A program made the translations under genes and the position numbers. Shown here piece after piece: positions 25,881-34,361 of a stretch of DNA of 64,000 nucleotides. Position 1 is the first letter of the stretch, and every line of letters begins with the position of its first letter. Source of the DNA: Gordonibacter faecis (lineage in GTDB: Bacteria > Actinomycetota > Coriobacteriia > Coriobacteriales > Eggerthellaceae); the NCBI RefSeq assembly GCF_030077735.1, contig NZ_JASJEU010000025.1, positions 1 through 64,000 of the forward strand, written 5' to 3'. Below the pieces are notes generated by a model that saw only the letters and a program-made list of their open reading frames with translations, made no database searches and was not told the DNA's origin.

Positions 25881-26771
25881 TCACGCCCCTTTCACGATGC
25901 GGACAAAATTGCGCATCATCTGCGCGCCCGCATCCGAGCTTTTCTCAGGATGGAACTGCACGCCGAACGCGGCATCGCCGTACTGAACGGCACACGGGAA
26001 GGTGACGCTGTGCGTGGTGGTGGCAATGACGAAAGGGCCCTCGGGGGCGATGTAGCCATGCGTGAAGTAGAAATAGGTGCCCCAGGGGATACCTTCGAAC
26101 AAGGGACTTAAGTGTTCAACCTGGTCCGTTGAGGGGAGGGGCGGCACCCAGTCGCTCAAACAGTCCTCGCTTCGCTGCGGAACTCGCTTGGTGGGCACCG
26201 CCCCTCCCCTCAACTCTTCAACCTGGTCCGCGGCGGTTCTGGCATCCTCCAGTCGCTCGGACAGTCCTGCTCGCACGGAGCGTCCACTGGACGTTTCGGC
26301 TCGTGCGGAACTCGCTTGGTGGAGGGCACCAAAGTCGTCGCTCGTTTTAGGCTCTTCTATCGTGTTCCAGCCTACGTGGGGCACCTTATAAGGGTGGCCG
26401 TGTTCGTCTTGTTGGGGCATCTTTGTTACGACGCCGGGGAGGATGGCGAGGCCTTGGGCGTTGTGGGTGGATTCTTCGTCATCCTCTTCTGGAGCGCCTT
26501 CTATGCCTTCTTCGAACATGAGGTGCATTCCCAGGCAGATGCCGAGGAAGGGGACGCCGGCGGCGATGCGGCGGCGGATGACGTCGGTTTGGCCGAGGGC
26601 TTGCATCGTAGCAGCGGCATCGGCAAAAGCACCTACACCGGGCAAAACGATGGCATCCGCGCGAGCAATGGCGGCGGCATCATCGGTGATGAACGCATCT
26701 CCACCTGCCGCAGTTAACCCGCGTTCAACGCTTTTCAGGTTGCCCTTATGGTAGTCAACAACAGCGATCAT
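25881..26771 (-). CDS. hisH: Imidazole glycerol phosphate synthase, glutaminase subunit with an in-frame insertion
   Basis: Glutaminase feeding ammonia to HisF. The triad is intact: Cys in FLGICLGMHLMF, His and Glu in GVQFHPEKS. HisH is normally about 200-210 aa; this one is 296. The excess, roughly residues 145-220, lies between VPHVGWNTIEEP and SPLFEGIPWGTYFYF, positions that are nearly adjacent in ordinary HisH. The excess is encoded by two copies of a palindromic element (26115-26340). Ends on both sides are normal, so the protein is probably functional with a surface loop of about 85 residues. The ATG region of hisB overlaps by 4 bases. Confidence 0.95.
   Translation of the reverse strand: MIAVVDYHKGNLKSVERGLTAAGGDAFITDDAAAIARADAIVLPGVGAFADAAATMQALGQTDVIRRRIAAGVPFLGICLGMHLMFEEGIEGAPEEDDEESTHNAQGLAILPGVVTKMPQQDEHGHPYKVPHVGWNTIEEPKTSDDFGALHQASSARAETSSGRSVRAGLSERLEDARTAADQVEELRGGAVPTKRVPQRSEDCLSDWVPPLPSTDQVEHLSPLFEGIPWGTYFYFTHGYIAPEGPFVIATTTHSVTFPCAVQYGDAAFGVQFHPEKSSDAGAQMMRNFVRIVKGA
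26115..26340 (-). repeat. Two palindromic elements (type II) in tandem inside hisH
   Basis: Unit 1: GTTGAGGGGAGGGGCGG... at 26128-26150 pairs with 26192-26214 over 23 positions, broken only by two adjacent sites that become a tandem G.U wobble in RNA of the minus strand. Unit 2: arms around 26238-26251 and 26320-26333 pair similarly with the same wobble. Each is preceded on the plus strand by TTCAACCTGGTCCG (26115-26128 and 26217-26230), an exact 14-base direct repeat. Both cores contain GTCGCTC and CGGAACTCGCTTGG, also found in gatA. The two cores are read in different frames. Confidence 0.8.
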
Positions 26772-27358
26772 AGTGAACCTTTGGTTGTTGGAAGGACATT
26801 GCCCAGGCGGGGGTCGGGCTCGACGGCTTCGCGGAGGGCACGGGCAGCGGCTTTGAAGGCGGCTTCCACGATGTGGTGGGCATTTTCGCCGGCAAGGCTG
26901 CGCACGTGCAGCGTGATGCCGGCGTTTGTGGCGAACGCGATGAAAAACTCCTTCGCGAGTGTCGCGTCGAATTCGCCGATCATGACCGGAGGCACAGCCA
27001 CATCCCAGTGCAGTTGGCCGCGACCTGAGAGGTCGCAGGCAGCCAACACGAGCGCTTCATCCATCGGTAGCGCGACCGAGCCAAAGCGGCGGATGCCCCG
27101 CTTCTCACCGAGCGCCTGCGCAAACGCTTGACCAAGCACAATGCCGGCGTCCTCCACGGTGTGATGACCATCCACGTACAGATCGCCCTCCGCACGCACC
27201 GTGAGGTCGAACAGGCCATGACGAGCGAACGCGGTAAGCATATGATCAAAGAAACCAATGCCTGTTTCCACGTCCGCCACACCCGTACCGTCAAGGTTGA
27301 GGGTAAGCTCAATATCCGTCTCATTCGTCATACGCGAGATGGTTGCAGTTCTATCCAT
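26768..27358 (-). CDS. hisB: Imidazoleglycerol-phosphate dehydratase
   Basis: Manganese-dependent dehydratase, step six of histidine synthesis. The duplicated metal-binding half-motifs are clear: GIGFFDHML and DGHHTVEDAGI in the first half, GENAHHIVEAAFK in the second. Monofunctional form of 196 aa, without the phosphatase domain. It overlaps hisH by ATGA. Confidence 0.97.
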   Translation of the reverse strand: MDRTATISRMTNETDIELTLNLDGTGVADVETGIGFFDHMLTAFARHGLFDLTVRAEGDLYVDGHHTVEDAGIVLGQAFAQALGEKRGIRRFGSVALPMDEALVLAACDLSGRGQLHWDVAVPPVMIGEFDATLAKEFFIAFATNAGITLHVRSLAGENAHHIVEAAFKAAARALREAVEPDPRLGNVLPTTKGSL

Positions 27359-27377
27359 GCTCGAACCTTTCTTGCCG

Positions 27378-28469
27378 TCAGGCCGACGGAACCTTTAAGT
27401 CACACTTTCCCATTACTGCGTCGCGCAGGGCTTTGAGGAATGCGTCGTTTTCTTCGGGTGAGCCTATGCTGACGCGGAGGCAATCCTTCAGATGTGGGGC
27501 GCGGGAGAAGTCGCGGACGAGGATGCCGCGGCCGTAGAGCATCTCCCAGAGCTGGGCGGCGTTCTCCACGTGGAAAAGCACGTAGTTCGCATCCGACGGG
27601 AACGGCTTCACGCCGGGGATCATACGGAGGCCCTCAATGACGCGCGTGCGCTCTTCGATGATGGTACGAATGCCCGGCTCGAACTTTGCGCGATTTTGGT
27701 ACACGACACGCGCGATGGCCTGCGACACGGCATCCACCGAGTACGGCTGGCGAACTTTCACAAACTCGCGCACCACCTCGGCGTCGGCGAGCAGGTAGCC
27801 CATCCGCACGCCCGCCAAGCTAAACGCCTTCGAGAAGGTGCGCAGAATGGCGAGGTTTTTGTGCTGTGCCAAATACGGACGCATGGTTTGGCGCGAGAAC
27901 TCGAAGTACGCCTCATCCACCACCACCAGCGCGTCGGTGGCATCGAGCACGCGCAGTATGAATTCCTCATTTGCCAGTTCACCGGTGGGGTTGTTCGGAC
28001 TGGTCACAATGAGAAAATCAATGTCACCCTCATCCAAGCGCGCAAGCACCGCCTCTTCGTCTATAGAGAAGTCTTCGCGGCGCGGCACGTTCACTACTGT
28101 GGTGTTGGTGAGGCGTGCGTTCGCATCGTAGACCGAAAACGTGGGCGGCAGGTTCAAAAACGTGCGCCCTGGACCACCCCAGGCAAGCGCGAGGTTAAAC
28201 AGCAACTCGTCGCCACCGTTGCCCACAAGCACCTGGTCGCGGTCGAGGCCGTTTGCCTCGGCAATCATATCGCGCAAGTCGTTGGCAAGTGGATCGGGGT
28301 AGCGGTTCAAAGGCACGCGCTTCACTTCGCGCATGATCTCGGCACGAATGTCCTGCTCCACGTCGTGGGGGTTTTCGTTCGCGGAGAGGAACGCCTCGGC
28401 CGGCAGATACTTCGGGTCATAGGGCTCAAGACCCGCTAACTGAGGCGCAGCAGTACAAACGTTACGCAT
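27378..28469 (-). CDS. hisC: Histidinol-phosphate aminotransferase
   Basis: PLP enzyme converting imidazole acetol phosphate to histidinol phosphate. The PLP lysine is in TFSKAFSLAGVRMGY, the ring-stacking and phosphate sites in GNGGDELLF and SPNNPTG, and VVDEAYFEF holds the Asp. Length 363 aa is standard. ATG 28469 lies within the last codons of hisD, with GGAGACGGAG upstream, so the two are coupled. Confidence 0.96.
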   Translation of the reverse strand: MRNVCTAAPQLAGLEPYDPKYLPAEAFLSANENPHDVEQDIRAEIMREVKRVPLNRYPDPLANDLRDMIAEANGLDRDQVLVGNGGDELLFNLALAWGGPGRTFLNLPPTFSVYDANARLTNTTVVNVPRREDFSIDEEAVLARLDEGDIDFLIVTSPNNPTGELANEEFILRVLDATDALVVVDEAYFEFSRQTMRPYLAQHKNLAILRTFSKAFSLAGVRMGYLLADAEVVREFVKVRQPYSVDAVSQAIARVVYQNRAKFEPGIRTIIEERTRVIEGLRMIPGVKPFPSDANYVLFHVENAAQLWEMLYGRGILVRDFSRAPHLKDCLRVSIGSPEENDAFLKALRDAVMGKCDLKVPSA

Positions 28470-29814
28470 CGATTTCTCCGTCTCCGCAGCGCGCTCCGTC
28501 GCCGCCTTCGATGCCGTACACGTTGCCCCAATCGATGAGGTTCTTGCGCATCTCTACACTCATCGCGTGCGCCCACAGACCTTCGTGACGCGCGATGGTC
28601 ATGACAGCATCCGCGTCGTTGACAAGCGCAGCCGAACTGTACTGGATGACGGAAGACTTTTTCACGAACTCATCAGTAGACAGCGGTGAGGAAAAACGCG
28701 CAGTGCCGCCAGTAGGCAGGGTATGGTTGGGCCCAGCCACGTAGTCGCCCACCGCCTCAGGCGTCCAGGCGCCTAGGAAGATGGCACCCGCGTTGCGGAT
28801 GGCGCCCAACAGGTCGAAGGCGTGATCGACGTGCAGCTCAAGGTGCTCCGGCGCAATGACGTTCACCGCTTCGACAGCCTGTTCGAGCGTTTCGCACACC
28901 ACGATAAGGCCCTGATCGGCAAGTGAGGCGGACGTAATCTCGGCGCGAGTGGATGATTGTAGGTGGCGCTCCACCATGCGTTCCACCTCATTGGCATACC
29001 CCCCATCGAATGTCACCAAGTAACACGCAGCCAAGGGGTCGTGCTCGGCTTGCGCCATAAGGTCAATGGCTACCAGGGCAGGGTCAGCCGTGGAATCGGC
29101 CACCACGCACACCTCAGAGGGGCCAGCAATCATATCAATGCCCACGTCGCCTGACACAATCTTTTTCGCGGCCGCCACGTAAGCATTGCCGGGGCCGGTG
29201 ATCTTTGCAACGGGGGCGATAGACTCAGTGCCATATGCAAGGGCCGCCACCGCCTGCGCACCACCGACGGCGTAGATTTCAGTGACACCTGCAATGCGGC
29301 ACGCCTCAATGATAGCTGGGTCGAGCGAGCCGTCTTTCGTTGGCGGCGTCACGCACACGATGCGCGGCACGCCTGCAACGGCAGCAGGAAGCGCGTTCAT
29401 CAGCACCGACGAGGGGTAGAGCGCACGGCCGCCCGGCACGTAAATACCCACGGAGTCAAGCGGTTCTATCTTACTCCCCACAAGCGCGCCATCTTCGCGC
29501 ACGGTGAACCAGCTCTGCTGCTTTTGACGCTCGTGAAAGTCGCGAATCTGTGCGGCAGCCTTGCGCAGCGCCGCAGCCGTTTTGTCATCGACACTGGCAA
29601 CGGCTTCAGCAATGGCCGCTTGGCTCACGCGAAAGTTCTCCACGCGCACGCCGTCGAACTTCTCCGTGAGGTCACGCAGGGCCTCATCGCCCCGTTCGCG
29701 CACATCCTCGACAATGGCCGTAGCTGCCGTGAGCGCGGCAGCATTGAACGCGCCAGTCCTCTTGAGGTGGGCGTTTGAGAATTCCTCGCCAGGTTTGAGG
29801 GTGATGCGGCGCAT
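28462..29814 (-). CDS. hisD: Histidinol dehydrogenase
   Basis: Zinc and NAD-dependent enzyme of the last two steps of histidine synthesis. Diagnostic blocks include LDSVGIYVPGG, GVTEIYAVGGAQAVAALAYG, IAGPSEVCVVAD and LMAQAEHDP, with the zinc ligands around EHLELH and the active-site Glu/His in PNHTLPTGGTARF. The N-terminus MRRITLKPGEEF fits, and 450 aa is slightly long through a C-terminal tail (EGGDGARCGDGEIDA). It begins 3 bases after the hisZG stop. Confidence 0.96.
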   Translation of the reverse strand: MRRITLKPGEEFSNAHLKRTGAFNAAALTAATAIVEDVRERGDEALRDLTEKFDGVRVENFRVSQAAIAEAVASVDDKTAAALRKAAAQIRDFHERQKQQSWFTVREDGALVGSKIEPLDSVGIYVPGGRALYPSSVLMNALPAAVAGVPRIVCVTPPTKDGSLDPAIIEACRIAGVTEIYAVGGAQAVAALAYGTESIAPVAKITGPGNAYVAAAKKIVSGDVGIDMIAGPSEVCVVADSTADPALVAIDLMAQAEHDPLAACYLVTFDGGYANEVERMVERHLQSSTRAEITSASLADQGLIVVCETLEQAVEAVNVIAPEHLELHVDHAFDLLGAIRNAGAIFLGAWTPEAVGDYVAGPNHTLPTGGTARFSSPLSTDEFVKKSSVIQYSSAALVNDADAVMTIARHEGLWAHAMSVEMRKNLIDWGNVYGIEGGDGARCGDGEIDA

Positions 29815-29817
29815 GAC

Positions 29818-31644
29818 TTACTTCCTTTCCTCGGTGCTCGCGGACAACCCGTCGCTATCGGAGGTGAGAGCGAGCGTCCGAGCCAATTGTATGATACGCG
29901 CGTTGGTGCGAAATGCGCAGGTGTTCGCGAAGAAGCGGGCGGTGGATGAGAGCACTTCATCGACCACTACCAGATCGTTTTCGCGCAGTGTGGTGCCCGT
30001 AGCGGTAATGTCCACAATGCGCTCGGCCATCCCCGTGAGCGGTGCCAGCTCAATGTTGCCATGCAGCTTCACAATTTCCACCTGCACGCCTGCTTTTGCA
30101 TAGTGAGCGGCCGTGATGCGTGGATACTTGGTGGCCACACGAATGGAACCAAGGCGGCGATGGTGCTCACTCGTAGCGCCAGCCGCACCGGCGGGCTCCG
30201 CTACCACAAAGCGGCAGGCACCAAAACCGAGATCCACCAACTCCACCACGTCGGTCTCGGCCTCAAGTAAAGAGTCCTTGCCGCAGATGCCGCAATCAGC
30301 CGCGCCGGACGCCACAAACACCGGTGCATCAGTGGGACGCACGATGACGTATTCCACGCCGGGATTGCGAATGATGAGTTGCCGCCCCGGATCGGCAAGC
30401 CCCGTCACATCAAGCCCCGCTGCCGCAAGCGCAGCCACCGTATCCACATTGAGCGATCCCTTAGGAATGGCGATGCGTAAAGGGCGAGAGTTTTCTAATG
30501 CTACCGGTTGGCGAAGTGAGTCAGCGAGGGTTTCTGTGGTGCCCGAGATCGTGGGGATGGCGGAGGCGCCGCGTACTTCGGTACGCAAGCCTTCGGCATC
30601 GCTGCGAGATTGGGTGCCACAGAAAGCCGCAGCGTCAACGTATTCCGTCGGCTGACAAGCCGACGGAACCGAAGAAGCAGCCATTGCCTGTTCGAGGAAG
30701 AACGCGAAACCGGCGGCGGGACGGCTTTCGCCGTAGGCGGCAATCATGTTGTCGTAGCGGCCACCACTGCCAAGCGGCGAACCAAGACCCGGCGCATAGG
30801 CCTCAAACACAAGACCCGTGTAATAGTCAAACGAACTCATTACCGAGAAGTCCACCAAAAGCCTGTCAGCCAAACCGCGCTCAACAAGCGAGTCGAAGGT
30901 GGCCGCGAATACGTCAAGACCATCCTCGCACCCCAGCGGCGACACGAGCGCACGCACTTCATCAATAGCTTCACGACCGCCACGTATGCGCGGCAGTGCG
31001 CGAATGGCGGCGGCAAACACGGGCGGAGCAGCAGCCTCGCAGGCACCTTCTGCGGTAAGGCGGTCTAGCTCAACAAAGTTTGAGCGGTGGAAGGCATCGA
31101 GCACTTGCTCCTTCCACACCTCGGACGCACCGCATGCCGCGAGAAGTGAGCGCAGCACACCCACTGTAGCGAGCGCCAGCTTACAGCCACGCGCACCGGC
31201 CAACTCAAGCGCTTCCGCAAAGAGTTCCACCACCTCAGCATCAGCTTGAGCGCCTGCTTCACCAATGCACTCAATACCAATCTGTGTCATCTCGCGCGCT
31301 TCGGCCTGCAAACGGCCGTCCACTTCGCGAAACACGCGCTGCATATAGCGGAAGCGAAACGGGCCCGGCTGACCCGTCAAGCGTGTCGCGCACATACGAG
31401 CCACCTGTAGCGTCACATCGGGGCGCATAGCTAAAAGGTCACCGCGCGCATCATAGAACTTGAAGGGCGAACCCGGCACACGACCACCTGCACGCATGAC
31501 GTCCATAACCTCAAGCGTGGGCGTTTCAATAGGCACATAACCACGACTCGCTAAGCATGACTGCACTTCACGGGCAATGCGCTCGCGCTCCAGCGCTTCG
31601 TCAGACAGCACATCTCTAAATCCCGCCGGCGTCACCACTTGCAT
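29818..31644 (-). CDS. hisZG: HisZ-HisG fusion, ATP phosphoribosyltransferase
   Basis: First, feedback-controlled step of histidine synthesis. Residues 1 to about 325 are HisZ, a histidyl-tRNA synthetase-like regulatory subunit (GYVPIETPTLEVMDVM, LAMRPDVTLQVAR, FDYYTGLVFEAY, GSGGRYDNMIAAYG). Residues about 385-608 are the short catalytic HisG (LRIAIPKGSL, VEYVIVRPTDAPVFV, DCGICGKDSL, ATKYPRITAAHYAK). In most bacteria using the short form these are two proteins. The joining stretch (SVPSACQPTEYVDAA to ADSLRQPVALENS) is entirely a palindromic element, so its arrival may have made the fusion. ATG 31644 heads the operon; AAAAAGGAAGAGG lies upstream. Confidence 0.93.
   Translation of the reverse strand: MQVVTPAGFRDVLSDEALERERIAREVQSCLASRGYVPIETPTLEVMDVMRAGGRVPGSPFKFYDARGDLLAMRPDVTLQVARMCATRLTGQPGPFRFRYMQRVFREVDGRLQAEAREMTQIGIECIGEAGAQADAEVVELFAEALELAGARGCKLALATVGVLRSLLAACGASEVWKEQVLDAFHRSNFVELDRLTAEGACEAAAPPVFAAAIRALPRIRGGREAIDEVRALVSPLGCEDGLDVFAATFDSLVERGLADRLLVDFSVMSSFDYYTGLVFEAYAPGLGSPLGSGGRYDNMIAAYGESRPAAGFAFFLEQAMAASSVPSACQPTEYVDAAAFCGTQSRSDAEGLRTEVRGASAIPTISGTTETLADSLRQPVALENSRPLRIAIPKGSLNVDTVAALAAAGLDVTGLADPGRQLIIRNPGVEYVIVRPTDAPVFVASGAADCGICGKDSLLEAETDVVELVDLGFGACRFVVAEPAGAAGATSEHHRRLGSIRVATKYPRITAAHYAKAGVQVEIVKLHGNIELAPLTGMAERIVDITATGTTLRENDLVVVDEVLSSTARFFANTCAFRTNARIIQLARTLALTSDSDGLSASTEERK
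30519..30668 (+). repeat. Composite palindromic element (type I) forming the HisZ-HisG linker
   Basis: Read on the plus strand (antisense to the gene): GTCAGCGAGG, arm TTTCTGTGGTGCCC (30531-30544), inner GCGTACTTCGGTACGC, arm GGGTGCCACAGAAA (30612-30625), then CGCAGCGTCAACG and a hairpin of 11-bp arms (30643-30653 with 30658-30668, loop GACA). The arms pair over 14 positions only if the two TG/TG sites form G.U wobbles. Same order of parts as at 521-667. Confidence 0.8.
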
Positions 31645-31722
31645 GCCTTGCCTCTTCCTTTTTATCGCTTTTTACTATCCGGATTATCCGGCACTTTGTT
31701 CACTTCAATGGGTGCTGAATCA

Positions 31723-31746
31723 CTTTATCACAGTAGAGTGATAAAG
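31723..31746. promoter_or_regulatory. Inverted repeat upstream of the his operon
   Basis: Perfect 9-bp arms CTTTATCAC / GTGATAAAG with a 6-base spacer, 79 bases before hisZG and 13 bases after the HicB-like stop. No T-run follows on either strand, so an operator is more likely than a terminator. The regulator is unknown. Confidence 0.45.
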
Positions 31747-31758
31747 CAACAAGAAATC

Positions 31759-32052
31759 CTACTCGTTGCCTAACGTGCTGTCAACGGCAGCGGCTTTATT
31801 CAGATTAAACGGCTTATCAGGTTGTTTACCCTTTGCGGCACAAAACTCCAAATAATCATCTACCGCTTCATGAAATGCCGTTGACACCTCTTTGGCATCG
31901 TGAGCTTCAAAGTAAATCACATCACGAATGCCAGAAACGGAGCCATGCAGATACTCCCCCTCAGCATCAAACGATACAAGCGCAGTGTAGCCTTTATACG
32001 TTAATGTATTGATCGCATTGCTCACATTATTACTGCACGGTAATTCGTTCAT
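31759..32052 (-). CDS. HicB-like antitoxin-type protein
   Basis: Small protein (97 aa) with the partial RNase-H-like HicB fold: LTYKGYTALVSFDAEGEYLHGSV and VIYFEAHDAKEVSTAFHEAVDDYLEFC (from about residue 17 to 70). In standard HicB a ribbon-helix-helix or HTH DNA-binding tail follows KPFNL; here the tail is short (NKAAAVDSTLGNE) and no such motif is seen. No HicA toxin gene is next to it. It may be a solitary or decayed antitoxin. A strong ribosome site AAGGAGGAA precedes ATG 32052. Confidence 0.75.
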   Translation of the reverse strand: MNELPCSNNVSNAINTLTYKGYTALVSFDAEGEYLHGSVSGIRDVIYFEAHDAKEVSTAFHEAVDDYLEFCAAKGKQPDKPFNLNKAAAVDSTLGNE

Positions 32053-32188
32053 ATATTCCTCCTTACTCCGGTGGCGCTACGGGCAAGAAGGTGCGTGAGC
32101 ACAACGCCTATTCTTTATTAGTATGACGATATCAATACTAGAACGTTTGTTCTTTTATGTCAATGAGTTTGAGCAGAAATATAAAAAC

Positions 32189-32225
32189 AAACACCCGCTT
32201 CCCTGTTCGAGAGAAGCGGGTGTTT
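32189..32225 (-). terminator. Intrinsic terminator of the alanine symporter gene
   Basis: Minus strand: 13-bp perfect stem AAACACCCGCTTC / GAAGCGGGTGTTT followed by GTTTTTATATTT. Located about 65 bases after the symporter stop. Confidence 0.9.
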
Positions 32226-32288
32226 ATTACCAAGCTTCAACCGCAGCCATCAACAACCTGATGATCTGCGCGTCGGCTGCGCCAAGCG

Positions 32289-33803
32289 TCAGTTCAGCCC
32301 CACAAACTCGGGATCAAGCGCCTCATCCAAATACTCTTGTACCGGCGGTTTGCCGAAGTCTTGCACCTCGGGCACGTGCCAGCAGTCGGTCTTCGGCAGC
32401 CCGGGGATGTTATCGGCCACAAACACCGGGTCGATGCCCGCTTTGCGCTGTTTCGTGTAATCGTCGAGCGCCGCGAGCGCCCACTTGCCCAGGAACAAAA
32501 GGGCAATGAGGTTCACCAGCGCCATGAGACCCATGAAGATGTCCGCCAGGTTCCACGCCAAGTCAAAGCTGTTCACGGCGCCGTAGAACACCACGCACAG
32601 GCACACCACGCGGAACACGAACAGCAGCGCCTTGCTGTTACCCTTGATGAAACGCAGGTTGCTCTCGGCGTAGAAGTAGTTACCAATAAGGCTAGAGAAC
32701 GCGAAGGCGAAAATGGCGAACGTGATAAAGTGGATGCCGAACTCGCCCACCGAGTTGTTCACGGCCATCTGCACAAGCGGCATGCCGTTGAGCGCGGCGG
32801 CCGCCTCGGGGTTCTGCACGTAGAACACGAGCACCATCATGGCCGAGCACGTGCAGATGAGCAGCGTGTCAATGTACACGGACAGGCTCTGCACGAGGCC
32901 CTGCTTGCACGGATGCGACACGCTTGCCGTGGCGGCCGCGTTCGGCGCGGAACCCATGCCGGCCTCGTTCGAATACAGGCCGCGCTTGATGCCCAGCATA
33001 ACCACCGAACCCGCAAACCCGCCGAAAATGGCCTGGAAGTCGAACGCCGAAGCAAACACCATGCCAAACACGTTGGGCAACTCGGTAATGTTCGCCACCG
33101 TAGTCCACACCGCAATGGCAATGTAGCCAAGCGCCATAATGGGCACGATGATGGAAGTAATCACGCTGATGCGCTTCGCACCGCCGAAGATGACGAACGC
33201 CGTCATCACCGCAAGCACGATGCCGCACGCAATGGCCGTGCCATTGGTGGCGTAGTCGGGGATGTAATATTCAAGCGCCGACGTAGCGTTGAAGGCCTGC
33301 AGCCCATTGAAGCCAAAGCCAAAGCACAGGATAAGCAGCACGGCGAACACAATACCAAGCCAACGCTTCCCCAGTGCCTGCTCAATATAGTAGGCCGGGC
33401 CGCCGCGGAATTCGCCTTCCTTGCCGCGCACCTTCCAAATCTGCGCGAGCGTGGACTCAACAAACGCCGAAGCTGCGCCCACAATAGCCATGAGCCACAT
33501 CCAGAACACCGCGCCCGGGCCACCCGTGGCAATGGCCGTAGCCACGCCCGCAATGTTGCCCGTGCCCACGCGACTGGCGGTGGACACCATGAGCGCCTGA
33601 AACGAAGAGATAGAACGCTCACCTTTTACGTGCTTCTTCTCGGTGAGCTGCGTAAACATATCCTTGATGAAGCGCAGCTGCACGCCTTTCGTACGAATGG
33701 TGAAGTATACGCCCACAAACACCAGCAAGATGAGCAGGATATACGTGTACAGAAACCCGCTTGCCTCCCCGGTAAAACCAATAAGCCATGTGTTGAAATC
33801 CAT
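32289..33803 (-). CDS. Sodium:alanine (or glycine) symporter, AGCS family
   Basis: Sodium-coupled uptake of small neutral amino acids. About eleven membrane segments; family signatures SSFQALMVSTASRVGTGNIAG near the N-terminus, GGPGAVFWMW, KEGEFRGGPAYYIEQALG and the GLYSNEAGMGSAPNAAA block are present. Length 504 aa is normal. I chose ATG 33803 (MDFNTWL) with AGAGGGG upstream rather than the TTG one codon earlier. Single gene with its own terminator. Confidence 0.94.
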   Translation of the reverse strand: MDFNTWLIGFTGEASGFLYTYILLILLVFVGVYFTIRTKGVQLRFIKDMFTQLTEKKHVKGERSISSFQALMVSTASRVGTGNIAGVATAIATGGPGAVFWMWLMAIVGAASAFVESTLAQIWKVRGKEGEFRGGPAYYIEQALGKRWLGIVFAVLLILCFGFGFNGLQAFNATSALEYYIPDYATNGTAIACGIVLAVMTAFVIFGGAKRISVITSIIVPIMALGYIAIAVWTTVANITELPNVFGMVFASAFDFQAIFGGFAGSVVMLGIKRGLYSNEAGMGSAPNAAATASVSHPCKQGLVQSLSVYIDTLLICTCSAMMVLVFYVQNPEAAAALNGMPLVQMAVNNSVGEFGIHFITFAIFAFAFSSLIGNYFYAESNLRFIKGNSKALLFVFRVVCLCVVFYGAVNSFDLAWNLADIFMGLMALVNLIALLFLGKWALAALDDYTKQRKAGIDPVFVADNIPGLPKTDCWHVPEVQDFGKPPVQEYLDEALDPEFVGLN

Positions 33804-33976
33804 CAAAACCCCTCTTCCCTCTCTCCTTGTATCTCAACTCCGAAAACTGCGACTGCATCCACAGAGCCAGCCACAGCTTTGCCCCTGTTCCCCGTATCGA
33901 CGAACGTAGGTATACCTACTTATAAGGTGTTTTGCGGGCCGCGAGCCGCGGGCCACAAACGTGCGAGCGCGAGGCG

Positions 33977-34252
33977 CTAGGCGCCCTGTATCTGCAAGAC
34001 AGCCTGCGACATGGCAAGTGCGAAGTACACAGCCAGCGCCACGAAGACCGAGGCCGCCACCTTCGCAATGATATGCCAGTTACTGCGCCACACCAGCACA
34101 ATGCCGAAGGGCCAGATGACCACAAGGAAGAAGATAATCCAGAATGTCTGATCGTACCACTTCTTCGGGTTGGGCTCCCCCACCAGGTCGTTCGCATCGC
34201 GCCTCAAGTCCTTGCGCTGCCAATCGCCTGGCCGCCTGTTTTCGTCGGCCAT
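33977..34252 (-). CDS. Small membrane protein, unknown
   Basis: 91 residues: a hydrophilic N-terminus (DENRRPGDWQRKDLRRD) and two likely membrane segments (FWIIFFLVVIWPFGIVLVW and VAASVFVALAVYFALAMS) with a short loop. I do not recognise the family. ATG 34252 is preceded by AAAGGGGGG; an in-frame ATG six codons earlier has no site. It stands alone between the symporter and an ATPase gene. Confidence 0.6.
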   Translation of the reverse strand: MADENRRPGDWQRKDLRRDANDLVGEPNPKKWYDQTFWIIFFLVVIWPFGIVLVWRSNWHIIAKVAASVFVALAVYFALAMSQAVLQIQGA

Positions 34253-34361
34253 GCCGGCCCCCCTTTCCAAACCTTGTCATATGCCTTGCGTATCCTATCA
34301 CGCCACCGCGCGTTTCCCAATGCAATCAACTTGTTGTTTCGCAATCGAAGACAGCGAAAGC

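Noticed and set aside
26115..26230. Insertion sequence with target duplication inside hisH
   Set aside because: The 14-base direct repeats belong to each unit rather than flanking a single insertion, and there is no transposase; described as palindromic elements instead.
31723..31746. Terminator after the HicB-like gene
   Set aside because: Perfect arms but no T-run on either strand; listed as a possible operator instead.
31645..31758. T-box or his attenuator leader before hisZG
   Set aside because: Only about 110 bases, no T-box sequence, no leader peptide rich in His codons.
32337..33980. 547-aa plus-strand open frame opposite the symporter
   Set aside because: Composition is His/Arg/Glu-rich as expected for the reverse of a membrane protein gene; the minus-strand symporter is unambiguous.
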